Source: Melampsora larici-populina 98AG31
Lineage: Eukaryota > Basidiomycota > Pucciniomycetes > Pucciniales > Melampsoraceae
Reading direction: 5' to 3'
Length of the DNA: 64,000 nt
NCBI RefSeq assembly: GCF_000204055.1
Contig: NW_006768768.1
Span: 1,568,294-1,632,293, forward strand
The position numbers and the translations under genes were made by a program. The notes under the pieces were generated by a model, which was not told the origin of the DNA, made no database searches, and saw only the letters and a list, made by a program, of their open reading frames with translations. Shown in pieces: positions 21,674-32,975 of the stretch (position 1 is its first letter; each line of letters opens with the position of its first letter).

Positions 21674-22297
21674 TTAGGGGTTAGGGGTCAACGCTTGGGT
21701 CTCCTACAGGGCCATTTGTACTCTGTAATGGTTAACATCGCCACCCTGGACGCATTGCAGCAACCAGATTCTTTCGCTGATACCTATCGAGCTTTACAGA
21801 TAGACCATACCGGTTGGTCGTAACTGAGAAACGTGCTGGATTACTGGCGTCTTGTTGGTCGGATTTGTGGCTGTGTCGGCTGAATTAGAGTAGGCGGCAA
21901 TTGGAAGGATTTTACAGAGATGCTGACATCCGAATGCCAGATGCGAAGTAAGGATATTCAGACAAAAATTGCCAAATCTTGTTCTGACCTACAAACTCTG
22001 GAGACGCAGCTTCACCAGAATTCCATCCACCCAAAAGATATGTGTAATTATGGGATACAAAGTTAAATCACTGGAGCAGTCAATCTGGTTTTAGATCGAA
22101 CCTTCAACCCATCCAAACTTCTATGTAGTCCTTATCAACTATTACGCCGAGACTTGTGAGAAACATTTTTCACCCTTAAAACTTACAGCTATTGAGAAAA
22201 TATTCATTCTCGTATCCAGCACAGTAGAAGATCTTGATTGGCTTCATCCAGGTCCATTTTCATGACCTCATTTCCTGGGACCCCTAACCCCTAACCC
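21674..22297. mobile_element. Unit with inverted telomere-like ends (TTAGGGG / CCCCTAA)
   Basis: ATTAGGGGTTAGGGGTC at 21675-21691 is mirrored by GACCCCTAACCCCTAACCCT at 22278-22297, enclosing 590 bp without a gene. The match is near perfect over 17 bp. The motif resembles the fungal telomere repeat but with four G. It is either terminal repeats of a non-autonomous DNA element or interstitial telomere-like sequence. Confidence 0.45.
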
Positions 22298-22359
22298 TCA
22301 AAGGCTGTTGAGCAAACAGTATCTGCCGTGTCTATGACGCGGACGCGCAGGGAGGGCTA

Positions 22360-22640
22360 TGTTATGGTAATCTTTGTGGTGACTGATCATGTCCATCACG
22401 AAGTCCGTCACATCTCATCAGCCTGGTGGGTTCCGATGCCTCTTGACCATTGAAAGTGTCATCGTTGTGGAGAATGATGTATATCAAGACTACCTTTTGT
22501 TCTCAGCAGCCTAGTGGACATCACACCCCTCTTGTCCACTAAAAACATCATATGTGTGGAGGATGACGTTCATCACAATCTCTGCCCCGTCTCATCAGCC
22601 TACGTGATGGGATTTTCCATTCCTCGCCATCATTAATGTA
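22360..22640 (+). repeat. Three diverged tandem copies, about 95 bp each
   Basis: Each copy holds a (T/G)GTGTGGAG(G/A)ATGA..-like start, a CATCAC or TATCAAGAC middle and a CTCATCAGCCT(G/A)..GTG end (for instance CTCATCAGCCTGGTGGG, CTCAGCAGCCTAGTGGA, CTCATCAGCCTACGTGA). The third copy merges into a minus-strand frame that I do not call. Confidence 0.5.
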
Positions 22641-23753
22641 AAAAAACATTGTGTGATACGGAGGAGCCCTGCTGACAGTCCTACTGCGAAGGTTTTGGGG
22701 GATTATTGCTACGATAAGGCCAGACCTCAAGGTGCGTGATAGCCTTGTGGCAATCTTTCTGGGGTTCTCGGAGCTCTGCATGTGGCGAGTTGAGGCGTAT
22801 ATCGGAGATCTGCATAAGGTGTATATTTCTTCGGATGTAATCTTGATAAACCTAATAATTATAAACTTGAAATCATTTCTGGGAAAAATTTCAAGACTCG
22901 TTGAACTTGTATATCAACTTCTATCTATCCCTTCATATATTTAAGCCATAGTAGGATATTGATTGAATTTAATTGATGGTGATGATGATGCGATGATGAG
23001 CTACTTCAGGGAAGCTCAATTTGTACATAAGTGTTTCACAGAGCTGAGGAATAGGTAAAGGAAGAGGTTAAGGTTTGTTAGGGTGATCTTACATCCATGA
23101 TACTTCTTTACTAAGCTAACAAAAGAGACACACAAGGAACCAATTTTATTGATTCCTTGAGATGTCCATGATTTTTTTCAGCCTTTTTTCGTATTTGCCC
23201 GTCATAAGTATCTTTTAATTTATCACTTTTATCTTTTACCTTTTTTCAGATTCAATTACTTTCAATTTTTTCTTTTTTATTGGGCATCTGTTGTGATATT
23301 GGAAAAATAACTCTGTTTGCCATATCACAAATTCATTATGTATATATATCTTTGGGTACATCTCCTTCCATGCCTTTTCTCATCATTTTAGTAAATGATG
23401 TGCTAGTCCACAGTCTTGAGTACTTTTTTGGGTAAAAAAACAAAATGGAAGGGCTCACCCATGATGTTCCCAGATTGATTGAGTGGAGTTGAATTCATGT
23501 GTTGGTTAGAACTCCAACCAAATTTGATATTTCTTTGACAGAACAAGATCAAACTTGATGATAATTGTGTCAACAAGAATTCAATCCAATTTATCTTGCC
23601 TTTTAAAAAGTGTTGAAGACGAATGTTGGTAAGTATGGGTTTGAGTCATGGCTTAGTACAGGTATGGGATATCATCACGCAATCTCAAAAGTCGAATGGT
23701 TTCGATCAGTTGTGATTTGGCATCCATTGACGAATGACGAAGAACTGCTAAAA
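22641..23753. other. Promoter-side spacer of the 23754 gene
   Basis: AT-rich with short simple repeats (GATGGTGATGATGATGCGATGATG near 22975). An in-frame extension upstream of 23754 exists, but it lacks similarity to anything and is shared with the broken copy at 18231 only at DNA level. Confidence 0.45.
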
Positions 23754-25557
23754 ATGTCTCATCAAAAACGAAGACGAAGTCAATCTCCTAGTTCAACTTT
23801 TGCATCGCTTCCCAACTTTCACTCAAACGATAAAGATATATCAGAAACAACAGATACCCTCTCAGGATTACATATTGAAGCCTTCGAAGCCGAACTTTGT
23901 GATGATGAATGGCTTGGTCAACAAGCTGAGAGTAGATGTGATGAAATCGAAGGCGGTAGATTGATTCGATTAGGTGGAAATGTTCTTAATTCATCATCAT
24001 CAGATCAAGGAGAAGGAGTTTGGGTCGATAGGTAAGGGAATTCAATTTATTCACCTCAGCACAGTATAGGTGTGCCATCAAGTTTTATTGCAAACAGAAT
24101 GTCGCGACGCTCGACTATCGATCTCAAAACCTCTCCAACTCCAGATTTGAACGCCATTCTACTCGATAATCTACATGAATCTCATCAAAGAAGGGTTCCC
24201 GGCTTGAAGAACGCTTGAATGAAACCATCAAGGTCGAATGAAATTTCAAATCGGATCAGAAATCAATCAAAAACCACAACAAGATAGTCTCAACTATCTG
24301 CTGTCTCGTGAACTCGAATATTTGAATCTTTGATTCGAGGAATTAGCTCAAGAGTCATTGATGTCAATATAGTTTTCAAAATGACAAAATGATAATAATC
24401 CTCGAATCTTCAACTAGCTGACGTATGTGATACTCATGACTCTCATGTCTAGATATGACGCTCGACTACTGCTTCCTACAACGCCTCCTACTGGCTTTGA
24501 AGAACCCACTATCCTGACGCCACCACCTGTCAGTCCAACTGGGTACTCTGATCTACCTTCGGATCACGAAGAAATGTTCTATTTTGATGAATCAGAACGA
24601 CAAGAAATAGCTCAAAGGTGACGAGCAATTCTAAGAACATTCATTTTCTTTGCTGCTTGGTGACGGCACTTATTCTTCCTGTTACATTTTTGCAGAAAAC
24701 AAAGGAGAAAGAGAGATGAACAACAGCATAAGCGAATTAGATTAAGGGAAGAGGAAGAAAAACAACGTGAAGAGAATATTCGACTTTCAAAAGTAAAAAA
24801 ACCCTAACATTCAATTTAAAATGCTTGGAATGATTCCCAGTGGCTAAAGGTTTTTTTCTAATGGATCAAACGCTGTTTTTTGATGTAGATTCCACCGCCT
24901 GATCAAATGTTATTAATGTCAAGAACTTTAGAAGCATTAAATTCATCACCTTCACCATCATTACTTGAAATCCGGATCTTAGCTAATCATTACCAAGATT
25001 CTCGATTTGCCTCTTTTTTAGGTAAAGATGGTAAATATAGATTGTATTGGGAAGAGATGAAATTAGGAAAACATTCTACGAAAAACTCAGCCGACGAACA
25101 ACCTAAAGTTTCTCAAGTTGAGAATAATGGATTACAAGGTATTGCTGACTACGGTGAATCGAGTGATGAAGCCGAGGTCGGTGAGGATGACGAGGAGCAG
25201 GAAAATGTCCATGAATGTGAAGAACAAAATCAGACATATGAAAATGATAAGCTTGAAGGCAAAACCCGGTCCGCAATACCAGTGACATCTGATCCGCTTT
25301 CACCAACTCGCAATCCATCTTCTCCAGCAGGTGAACTTGTTGAACCGATAGATCCCTCAGATGAGGTTTTACCACCTGGATCACCGACCGATCTTGTACC
25401 GATCATCGATGATAGTCTTGCTCATAAACCTATTGACGAAGCTGAACGCTTACGTCGACAAGCAAGAGCCAAAGAATGGGCGGCGCAAAGGAAAAAACTT
25501 GGGTCCCCCGCAAAAGAAGATATTTCAACTCGACCTCCAGATTTGATAGAACAATGA
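23754..25557 (+). CDS. Charged nuclear-type hypothetical protein
   Basis: Exons 23754-24031, 24453-24617, 24696-24792 and 24889-25557 (introns 421, 78 and 96 nt) sum to 1209 nt, giving 402 residues. The start MSHQKRRRSQSPSS is a basic, Arg/Ser-flavoured nuclear-like N-terminus. Residues about 95-145 are Pro-rich (LLLPTTPPTGFEEPTILTPP). Residues 148-180 form a Lys/Arg/Glu coiled coil (RKQRRKRDEQQHKRIRLREE). Residues 185-240 (MLLMSRTLEALN .. HYQDSRFASFLGKDGKYRLYWEEM) resemble a SURP-like helical module found in splicing proteins; that likeness is weak and inferred. The tail is acidic then Pro/Asp-rich. I do not recognise the gene. The first intron is unusually long for this window and might hide a further exon. 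A broken 5' copy lies at 18231-18487. Confidence 0.7.
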
Positions 25558-26688
25558 ACCGGATCATTACAGCATATTCAAACAATCCGATTGGATATTG
25601 TATCTTATTAGGTTGTTCGTAACGTCGGTGTGCTATGGATATCGTGATATCCACCTTTGTAGAAGTTTTCTAGACGTATTACATATTCTCTCCAATCTTC
25701 CTGAATCGGATATTTTGGGTATCGAGGATCCACCAGAAAATTTAGTTTGTACAGGGATTTGACTCGTTCCAGAGCCTTTGTGAAATACTTTGATCAAGTA
25801 GTCGACCGGTGCGAGGTGAAACGTTTTCTATAGACACCTTGTACAATAGCCGAAAATCCACATATTTCGAGAAGATCCCCTATATGTATGTATACATATC
25901 CAAGACTCCAGACCGTTGGTTGTGCCTCAGTATATTGTATTTCAGCCGAGATTCGCGTGTTAAGCTTATTCCACACGGCGCTCTCACGGTTGGCTGATAT
26001 TTTTGTAGAGATATGGATCTATGAATCTCCCAACGTAAAGGCTCACTATCGTTTGAGACTCAGTTCAGTATCGAAGGGTATCTGTGATAGATGGCGCGTG
26101 GAAACAACTCTTGACAGCCAGCTATTTGCGTCAAGCCAATTATCGTCAATTCAACTGGGCGGATTTTGATATTCGATTTGAAGGTGGTGTATAACAAAGT
26201 TCATATCGCTTGCAAAGATTAGCTAATCCCGAGTAACGAGTTTGCTTTCCATCGAGCGAGAGTAATATTCGAATAATGCAAGCCCCGTATTTTAATAAGG
26301 ACTGATGTTGAGAGTGAAAGATCACATTTACCAGGAAGATAGCCATCACACTTAATTTCTATGAAATCTTGATATTGACTAATCTATTTGGCTCAGCCTT
26401 GATCATCTTCAGCCTTCCTGAGATTTGGATGTGGTTCGTCAGCTTTCTTAAAGCCTATAAGGTAGGGAAGAGTAAATAATCTCGTAACTTTTCAATTCTT
26501 TCTTTATAGGCGTTCCCGAGACTTCGTATCGCCACATTTATTTTTCAAACCTTTATTCCTCATCTACAAGCTTACTAATCAACTTCAAGATACCACTTAC
26601 CATCACGAACATCCAGATCCTCGTTGCGAGTTAGATCATTCTATTTTAATCAGATTCATTCACTTTGATCTTACCATCGTCAATCGAG
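25558..26688. other. Intergenic, no gene recognised
   Basis: Several 60-90 codon frames on both strands overlap one another and lack domains. The 3' end of the charged protein and the promoter of the transporter must lie here. Confidence 0.45.
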
Positions 26689-29600
26689 ATGAATAACACA
26701 ATAAAAGAAAACCCAGGTTACAGTGAAGATATCACAGTTCTACCACCACCACCACCTACATCAAATCCAATTGAACTATCAAACTCAAATGAAAACCTAT
26801 TAAAAGATGAAAACCAGAATAATTTGAATCAAAAAGATTCGCCAACTGAAGTTTATCAATTAAATCATCACGTTGAAATCATCGGAGAAATTATCATAAA
26901 TAGATCAGAAAGCGCTAAAGTTTGGAAATATGCTAAATACTTTCCTGGCGGTTATAATCCTAAGAGACAATTACCTTTAAAAGGTAAAAGTTTAAATACT
27001 GCTATTAATCTTGTTGCTGGTTTAGCTATCATGTAAGTCGATTTTTTTGATGTACGAAAGTTGAAAGAGTTTGAAGACTGATTGATAATCTATACGATGT
27101 TCTTTTTGGTGTACAAAAATAGGTTTTATGGATTTGATCAGTGAGTCCTTCTTTGACCTATATAGTCCTTTAATTCTTTACAGTTACTCATTGATTTCTT
27201 AATATTTCAAAACGAAGGGGAGTGATGTCAGGTACGAATTAGATTTCTTTTATTCTCTCAAACGTTTTGAAATTAATAGTATTGCTTTAAATTCACAGGT
27301 GTTAACAATACAGGAGATTATCGTAGATTAATGGGAGTAGATAGTTCTCCACAAACTGCAAGAGATTCGGCAGCCATTGGAGGGTAAGTCTTTTATCACT
27401 CTATGAATCAATCCAGCCAACGCTCATCATTGGGATTTCTTTTACTTATCTCCGGATTTGTTTTTTTTCAAGGATTGTTGCTGTTTATTACATCGTTAGT
27501 CACTTTTTCCTTCGTCTATCTTGAACGTCCAACTAATTATCAATGATTAAATCATAGGGAACACTAGTAGGCGCCCTAGTAGCTGGGTCGCTAGGTGATC
27601 GAATCGGAAGGCTGAGAAGTAGAAATCCCGAACTCATATATCAATCTTTACGTTTTCTGATATATATTTTTTCGTCCAATAGCTATCGTGTTTGGTTGTT
27701 TGTTTGCCGCTGTTGGAGCTTCACTACAGGCATCTTCTCAAAGTGTACGTTATAAATTTTGACGAGTTTCATCGTTCTAGTCTTTTGAAATGTGTATGCC
27801 GCATGATCAACTTACTTTATGTAAAATTTTATTTATTTAGATCGTTTGGATGTGGTAAGCAAATGGAAAACTTTGTCATAGAATTCATGAAAATCGGATC
27901 TCTGATCATTTGTTTCCATTTTGTCTTCTTACAGTTTGGCACGAGTCATTACAGGGTATGTACTTGGAATATTTCTCTTGATTAACACTCTATCTATTAG
28001 CTGTCTTATTTCACTCACTCTTTCTGATTCGTTTCTTTTAGTTTTGGAACTGGTAATCTTAATGCTATCGTACCTGTTTGGACGTCAGAAATTTGTCATC
28101 ATACGAATCGAGGAGCAGCTTTAGGTTTTGAATGTTAGATTTTTTTCATTTCTTCATTGAAATTCCCATTTCGAAATACTTACATTCTCCTTTTGCCTCA
28201 AACTTCATTTGTAGTCTTTTTGAATATTCTTGGATTGGTAATTGCCTATGTGAGTTTTTCTATATGTCTTTCTCTCTCGAAAAAGAATGGTAGGTACTTA
28301 CTAAGTATGAAATATTCGAATTATTTAGTGGACTGAATTCGGTCTAAGAAATGGAAATCAAAGTTTCAGATGGAGGTTTCCACTCGCCTTGCAAGTAAGA
28401 TATCCATCATCGCTTCATAAGAATACAAACTTTCAGCCGATTTCTGATATTCCAACGTTTTTTAGATTGTTTTCATCGTAGGTTTATTAATTTTGGTACC
28501 CCTTTTCCCAGAATCACCAAGATGGTAATAATTTTCTCTATGAATCTTATGTACTCTTTTAGTTTGTAATTGACCATTATCTCATTTAGGTTGGTTAAAG
28601 TAGGAGAAGTAGATAAAGCAAGACATATTTTAAACTTGACGCGCTCGAGTGGCACAGGGGATGTTGAAACCGAAATTGAACTAGAATTAGAAGGTATCAT
28701 CGCCGTAGCAGCTAACGAACAACTCAATGTTTGTAAGTCATCATCCAGACACGAGACCCGCTGAAAAAAGGATTTAGGCTGACTCAAGGATTTCCTCCAG
28801 CCAAACCGACATATTGGAGTATGATTACGAAGCAAGATAGTCAACATCTTCGTCGTCGAACTTGGCTTGTCATTTGGCTCCAAATCTTACAAGAGTTGGT
28901 AGGAATCGGTGTAGTGACAGTTTACGCTCCTGATGTCTTTCAACTTGTAAGTTTTTTTCCATTCCATTACGGAAATTGATTATTATTAACATCAAAACTA
29001 TTTTCTCAACAGGCTGGCTCTGAAGAACTTTTTGCCAACTTGTATGATCCTTTATCTGAACTCATTTCTTCTGATCTTACACAATCTAACTAGATTGACG
29101 TTCTTCCTTCTTTCCAAAAGACTCTCTGGAATCAATAACGTATCTTATAGTAAGTAATCCTGACCTCGTTTGACTTTCACCTTATTTTGAACTCTAAATG
29201 TAATTTCGACGGAAAATCTATCACAGTGTTCAGTGTTCTAGTAGCAGTCTTCACTTTGGATAGGATGGGAAGACGAGTCACATTATACTGGGGAGCTATC
29301 GTTATGGGCTTAGCTCTCTTCCTAGCTGGTATTTCAACTAGGTCAGTCAGATATGCGGATCGATAGAGCCATGTTGCGAGATGCAAATTTACTCACATTC
29401 TTGGTCCTCTTAGGTATGCAATTGATACAAACGTGCCGACCGAAGTTCGCTCGAGATGGGGTTCTGTCTTGATTGCGTAAGTCCCTTGTTCTCGATACTC
29501 CAGAACTCTGAAGCATTTTTAACATATCATCTTCGATTTCATAGATGTATCTTCGTGTACACGGCCACTTTCGGAGCCAGTGCGTGTTCATCTCTATTAT

Positions 29601-30287
29601 GTTCTGCTTTTTATTTCATCTTACAAAAGGTTAATGATTTTGATTTTTGGTCTGAATAGCTTGGTTGACAGTTCCTTGGTTGTATCCAACTGAGATTATG
29701 CCAAATTCGTGTAGATCTAAAGGTGGTGCTGTGAGTTCATACATGTTGCCATGTTTTGACAAGATATTATTGAGACTGAACTTTGGTCTTTCTTTTCGAC
29801 AGTGGAGTGTCGTAGGTTGGTCTATTGGAAATGGAATTGTCACGGAAATCACTCCGTTCTTACTCAATGCCATTGGATTTTGGACTTTTATCTTGTTAGT
29901 GATTTGAATATCATATCTATAAGACTTCTACTTCTCCTGAATTATAACTAATTGGATCTTTGTTTGAAATTCATCTAGATTTGGCGGACTTTGTATCTTC
30001 ACAATCCCAAATATCTACTTCCTTTACGTAAGTTGAATTGTCTTCCTACCTGTAAAGAATACTGTCGAACCATTCCAATTTTGATCAATTTTTTTTGTTT
30101 TTAGCCCGAAACTGCCGGAAGAAGTTTAGAAGATATGGACGTCTTATTTGAATCAGATACGATTTTTGTCCATAGTAAGACCACAAAATTCCATCCTACT
30201 GCAAAGAAAGGTGAAATGACTTTGGAGATGGTAAATCCGGATGGACATGTACCTTGGGTTTCGATACCTATCAATAAATCAAATTGA
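26689..30287 (+). CDS. MFS sugar transporter, extremely intron-rich
   Basis: More than 20 exons. The first fourteen are 26689-27032, 27123-27140, 27218-27231, 27299-27383, 27473-27494, 27558-27618, 27683-27744, 27841-27854, 27935-27955, 28042-28124, 28215-28249, 28329-28394, 28466-28524 and 28590-28732; later ones continue to TGA at 30285-30287. Sugar-porter signatures appear in order: FYGFDQGVMSGVNNTG, LVAGSLGDRIGRL, PLFPESPRWLVKVG, DRMGRR, PWLYPTEIMPNSCRSKGGA, GNGIVTEITPFLL and PETAGRSLEDMD. A proton-linked 12-helix carrier at the plasma membrane is expected; the substrate cannot be read from sequence. The N-terminal 80 residues are Pro/Asn-rich and cytosolic. One junction is odd: the intron 28733-28788 has good GTAAGT, CTGAC and CAAG signals, yet joining across it creates TGA. 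The gene may carry a null change or use a site that I missed. Confidence 0.9.
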
Positions 30288-31396
30288 TAGGAATTTTTGT
30301 TTTAATATCTTTGATCATTTAATTTATTTTTGTTGTTGTTGTTGTATCTTTTAATAATTTAATTGTTTGAAACCATGAAAGTCGATCACGATTCGAAATG
30401 GAAGTAATCGTATATCTCAAATCCTTTATACATTTTATCCTTTTTTTGCTTTCAGTTTCGTGTAAATGTTGCAAACATCTCCAATGCAAAAGGGTACGTG
30501 AGTGATAAATATCATTGCCTATGCCATATCTTCCAACCTGGAGATAACACAAGATTCTCTTCCACTGCTCAGCCTACAAGAAAAGAGGTCACCTTTTCTG
30601 TTGGGATGACAGAATCCCTACAAGATGTTCAATACATATACCCCATTCCACAGCTGGATTCAATGGATGGCTTGAGTCAAGCGCGCTCTTGAACACTGGA
30701 TGACTCTTTATCTCAACACGGACAAACCATGTCCGATGAGATTTGTTCTCACAATGATAGGCACAAATGCTAACCTAGGTGATAGGATATTTGGCTGCAT
30801 AGATGGTTCCTACCACATTGCGACTGCGGCATCCAGCTCCCGTGGACACTCTTGGACGGCGCCATTGGACCGAATGCAATTTGGTCGGCCTGGGAGTGTA
30901 CTTTCTACCAAATACGGAAGGCATTTAGGGACGTATCCGATTTTAGGGCTACAATTCACCAACATAAGGCTCTAGTTGCACATTGCTAATAGTCTGTGTT
31001 GTGCTTGCGCTGAATGCACGTAGCTAAAGAGTGAGTAAGGACATCAACCTCTATACAACTCGAAGTCATTGGCGGCCAGATATGAGACAGGACAACGACC
31101 TGACGAGGCATCTTCCTTTCGAGGTGGGCAAAGCCGAGCATTCTGGACCAGAGTTACTCAACTAATGGCAGATTCAAAGTCCACTATATCATCAGTGGGG
31201 AGGAAAACAGATCGGACCGAGATTAAATCGAAGAACGCATGTGGTGCAACTCGGAGTATGGCTCAGGATTGTATGAGTTATATCATCTTGAAGCAAGCTA
31301 TCTCAGTTGGATTTCATTGAAATCAATATCATAGAGCGATTCTAACTTTGATCGATCCAGATTGTAGCATCGATCTTTTGGAATAGTGCGGTCACA
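30288..31396. other. Intergenic between transporter and ATP15, no gene recognised
   Basis: Contains a 50-bp sequence at 30411-30465 that recurs at 47023. The 60-90 codon frames between 30500 and 31320 have no domain or splice partner. Confidence 0.45.
30411..30465 (+). repeat. 50-bp dispersed repeat, copy 1
   Basis: TATCTCAAATCCTTTATACA.. through TTTGCTTTCAGTTT matches 47023-47078 with very few differences. The surroundings of the two copies are not otherwise similar. Confidence 0.7.
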
Positions 31397-31780
31397 TCAG
31401 GATGTTGCAGACTTGGAGGGATCAATTTCTTCTTGAGCCTTTACCCAGGTCTAAAATTCACATATACAAATAAAATAGGAAAGGAAAGGTTAGAGATTTA
31501 TTGACACTAGGTTGTGCAATGGGGACAAAAAAGATCCAGAAAAAAAACTGACTTGTTCCCCGGCTTTACCGGCTTCCCAGGTCTGATAACGCAGGTTAGT
31601 CTTCGCTCGAGTCTCAGCTTTACCCTTGAACTCTTCTTTCAAAGCTCGTTGAGTGGCACGGGCCGTGATAGTAAGGTACTTATTGAAGCTATCCATATGA
31701 AAAGCATTATGATCAGAAAAGTTGTCCCAATGAGATTCAGGGAAAGACACTAACCCGAAGTGTGCACGCCAGGCAGACAT
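31397..31780 (-). CDS. ATP15: Mitochondrial F1-ATP synthase subunit epsilon
   Basis: Three exons (31780-31755, 31688-31553, 31450-31397; introns 66 and 102 nt) sum to 216 nt, giving 71 residues. The spliced N-terminus MSAWRAHFGFNKYLTITARA matches the eukaryotic mitochondrial epsilon pattern (MSAWR, then a short helix, then ARA..R.ALK), known from yeast Atp15. It is followed by LKEEFKGKAETR and TWEAGKAGEQ. This small subunit sits in the central stalk of F1 and stabilises the rotor; it is imported without a long presequence. The family is about 50-75 residues long, so the length fits. A start three codons upstream is possible, but MSAWR is the conserved beginning. I identified it only after removing the first intron, since the unspliced frame is misleading. 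Confidence 0.93.
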
Positions 31781-32133
31781 GATGATCAATGGAGTTGTTG
31801 ATGTTGTTTGGTGTGGTATTGGTGGTGGTTCGATTGTCGAGGCTCGTCAGAGATATGGGAGGGAAACAATAGGAAGTGGGCTGAAGTGGATCGATGAACG
31901 AAAGGAGAGGCGAGATTCGCTATACACATATCGGTTCATATGCTTCAATCGAGGCTACGAAGACCGGGTCAAACCGGAAGGTCTTTGACTTTTTCGGGTA
32001 ATGTGACGGTACGGGCAGACAAGCTTCACGCCTGGTAAGAGTTTCATAGACAACGCTTCTGATATTTTTGAAGAGCTTTTGATTTCACATATCGCGCTCA
32101 CTTTCTACGTAATTTGTCTATCTTTATAACGAA

Positions 32134-32553
32134 CTACCAAGTCGTTAGATTCTGATGCTGTGAAACTACGTCGCTATATAAAAATGAATGCAGACCTGTT
32201 TGGAGCTGTTCGAATGCCATGTCCAGGTGAAGGAGTTCAAGCTCCAGGGGGTTGATGGGCTCTGGATGCATGTTAAATGTGTTGGGCATCCTCGTCAACG
32301 ATTTTCGTAGCCTTGTTGCTGAAATATACAGGAATAATGTGATGGAATTGATATAATTGATATACATACATAATTGGATGGTTTGCTCATCATTCAATTT
32401 CCGGGATTTACCTTCGAATCCTTTGACTCTAACCATCACTGGCGCCACATTCTCAATATTCAGGCCTTTTTGTGCCTCTGATCTTATTCTAATGGCACCT
32501 TTAGAATGGGTTTGATGACCATGTCTCATAACCTCGACTCCCTCCAAATCCAT
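32134..32553 (-). CDS. Small hypothetical protein, two exons
   Basis: A 51-nt intron (32369-32319, donor GTATGT, acceptor TTTCAG) joins MDLEGVEVMRHGHQTHSKG..DEQTIQL to STRLRKSLTRMPNTFNMHPEPINPLELELLHLDMAFEQLQT. Removing it keeps the frame, giving about 122 residues. The segment after the splice looks like two amphipathic helices. I do not recognise a family. A second intron near the 3' end is possible, because GTCTGC follows LQT and a CACAG lies 38 nt on. Moderate doubt that the start and end are right. Confidence 0.4.
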   Translation of the reverse strand: MDLEGVEVMRHGHQTHSKGAIRIRSEAQKGLNIENVAPVMVRVKGFEGKSRKLNDEQTIQLCMYINYINSITLFLYISATRLRKSLTRMPNTFNMHPEPINPLELELLHLDMAFEQLQTGLHSFLYSDVVSQHQNLTTW

Positions 32554-32975
32554 TGAGATGCTGCTGAGCTCTTAGCATTCACCTATTTAAGAAGTCATCC
32601 AACAATGATAATATGGCTTCAAACCCAGTATTGCGGGCCTTGCCTAGATTCACGAGAACGAAAAATCTACATGTTCATTGTGCACATTATTATATAAGAG
32701 ATAAACTATAAACTTCCACAAAAATCTATCTGAACGTCGATGAATAAAATCCCGTCTCGAAGGAATTATGAGGAAAACAAGATAAATACGAGTTGTTTAT
32801 GATATTCTTGTGTTGAGTAGATGAGAACTTGCAACAATCTCACACGCGTATACAAACAGGTACAAAGAAACAGATAAGGATGATAGAGTAAATAAAAGAT
32901 ACTCTAAAATCCCTTTCTAAAACAATTCGGGTCTCCTTTCCAATTTGAAAAAAATCTGCCATCATCTAAATCATT

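Noticed and set aside
21675..21691. True telomere
   Set aside because: Only two units, in inverted pairs within a contig, with coding sequence on both sides.
24032..24452. Extra exon (RMSRRSTIDLKT..) inside the long intron of the charged protein
   Set aside because: Its acceptor and leading codons look plausible, but the only donor after it gives the wrong phase for the next exon.
31490..31789. 99-codon unspliced reading of the ATP15 locus
   Set aside because: Removing the 66-nt and 102-nt introns gives the exact family pattern, so the unspliced frame is not the protein.
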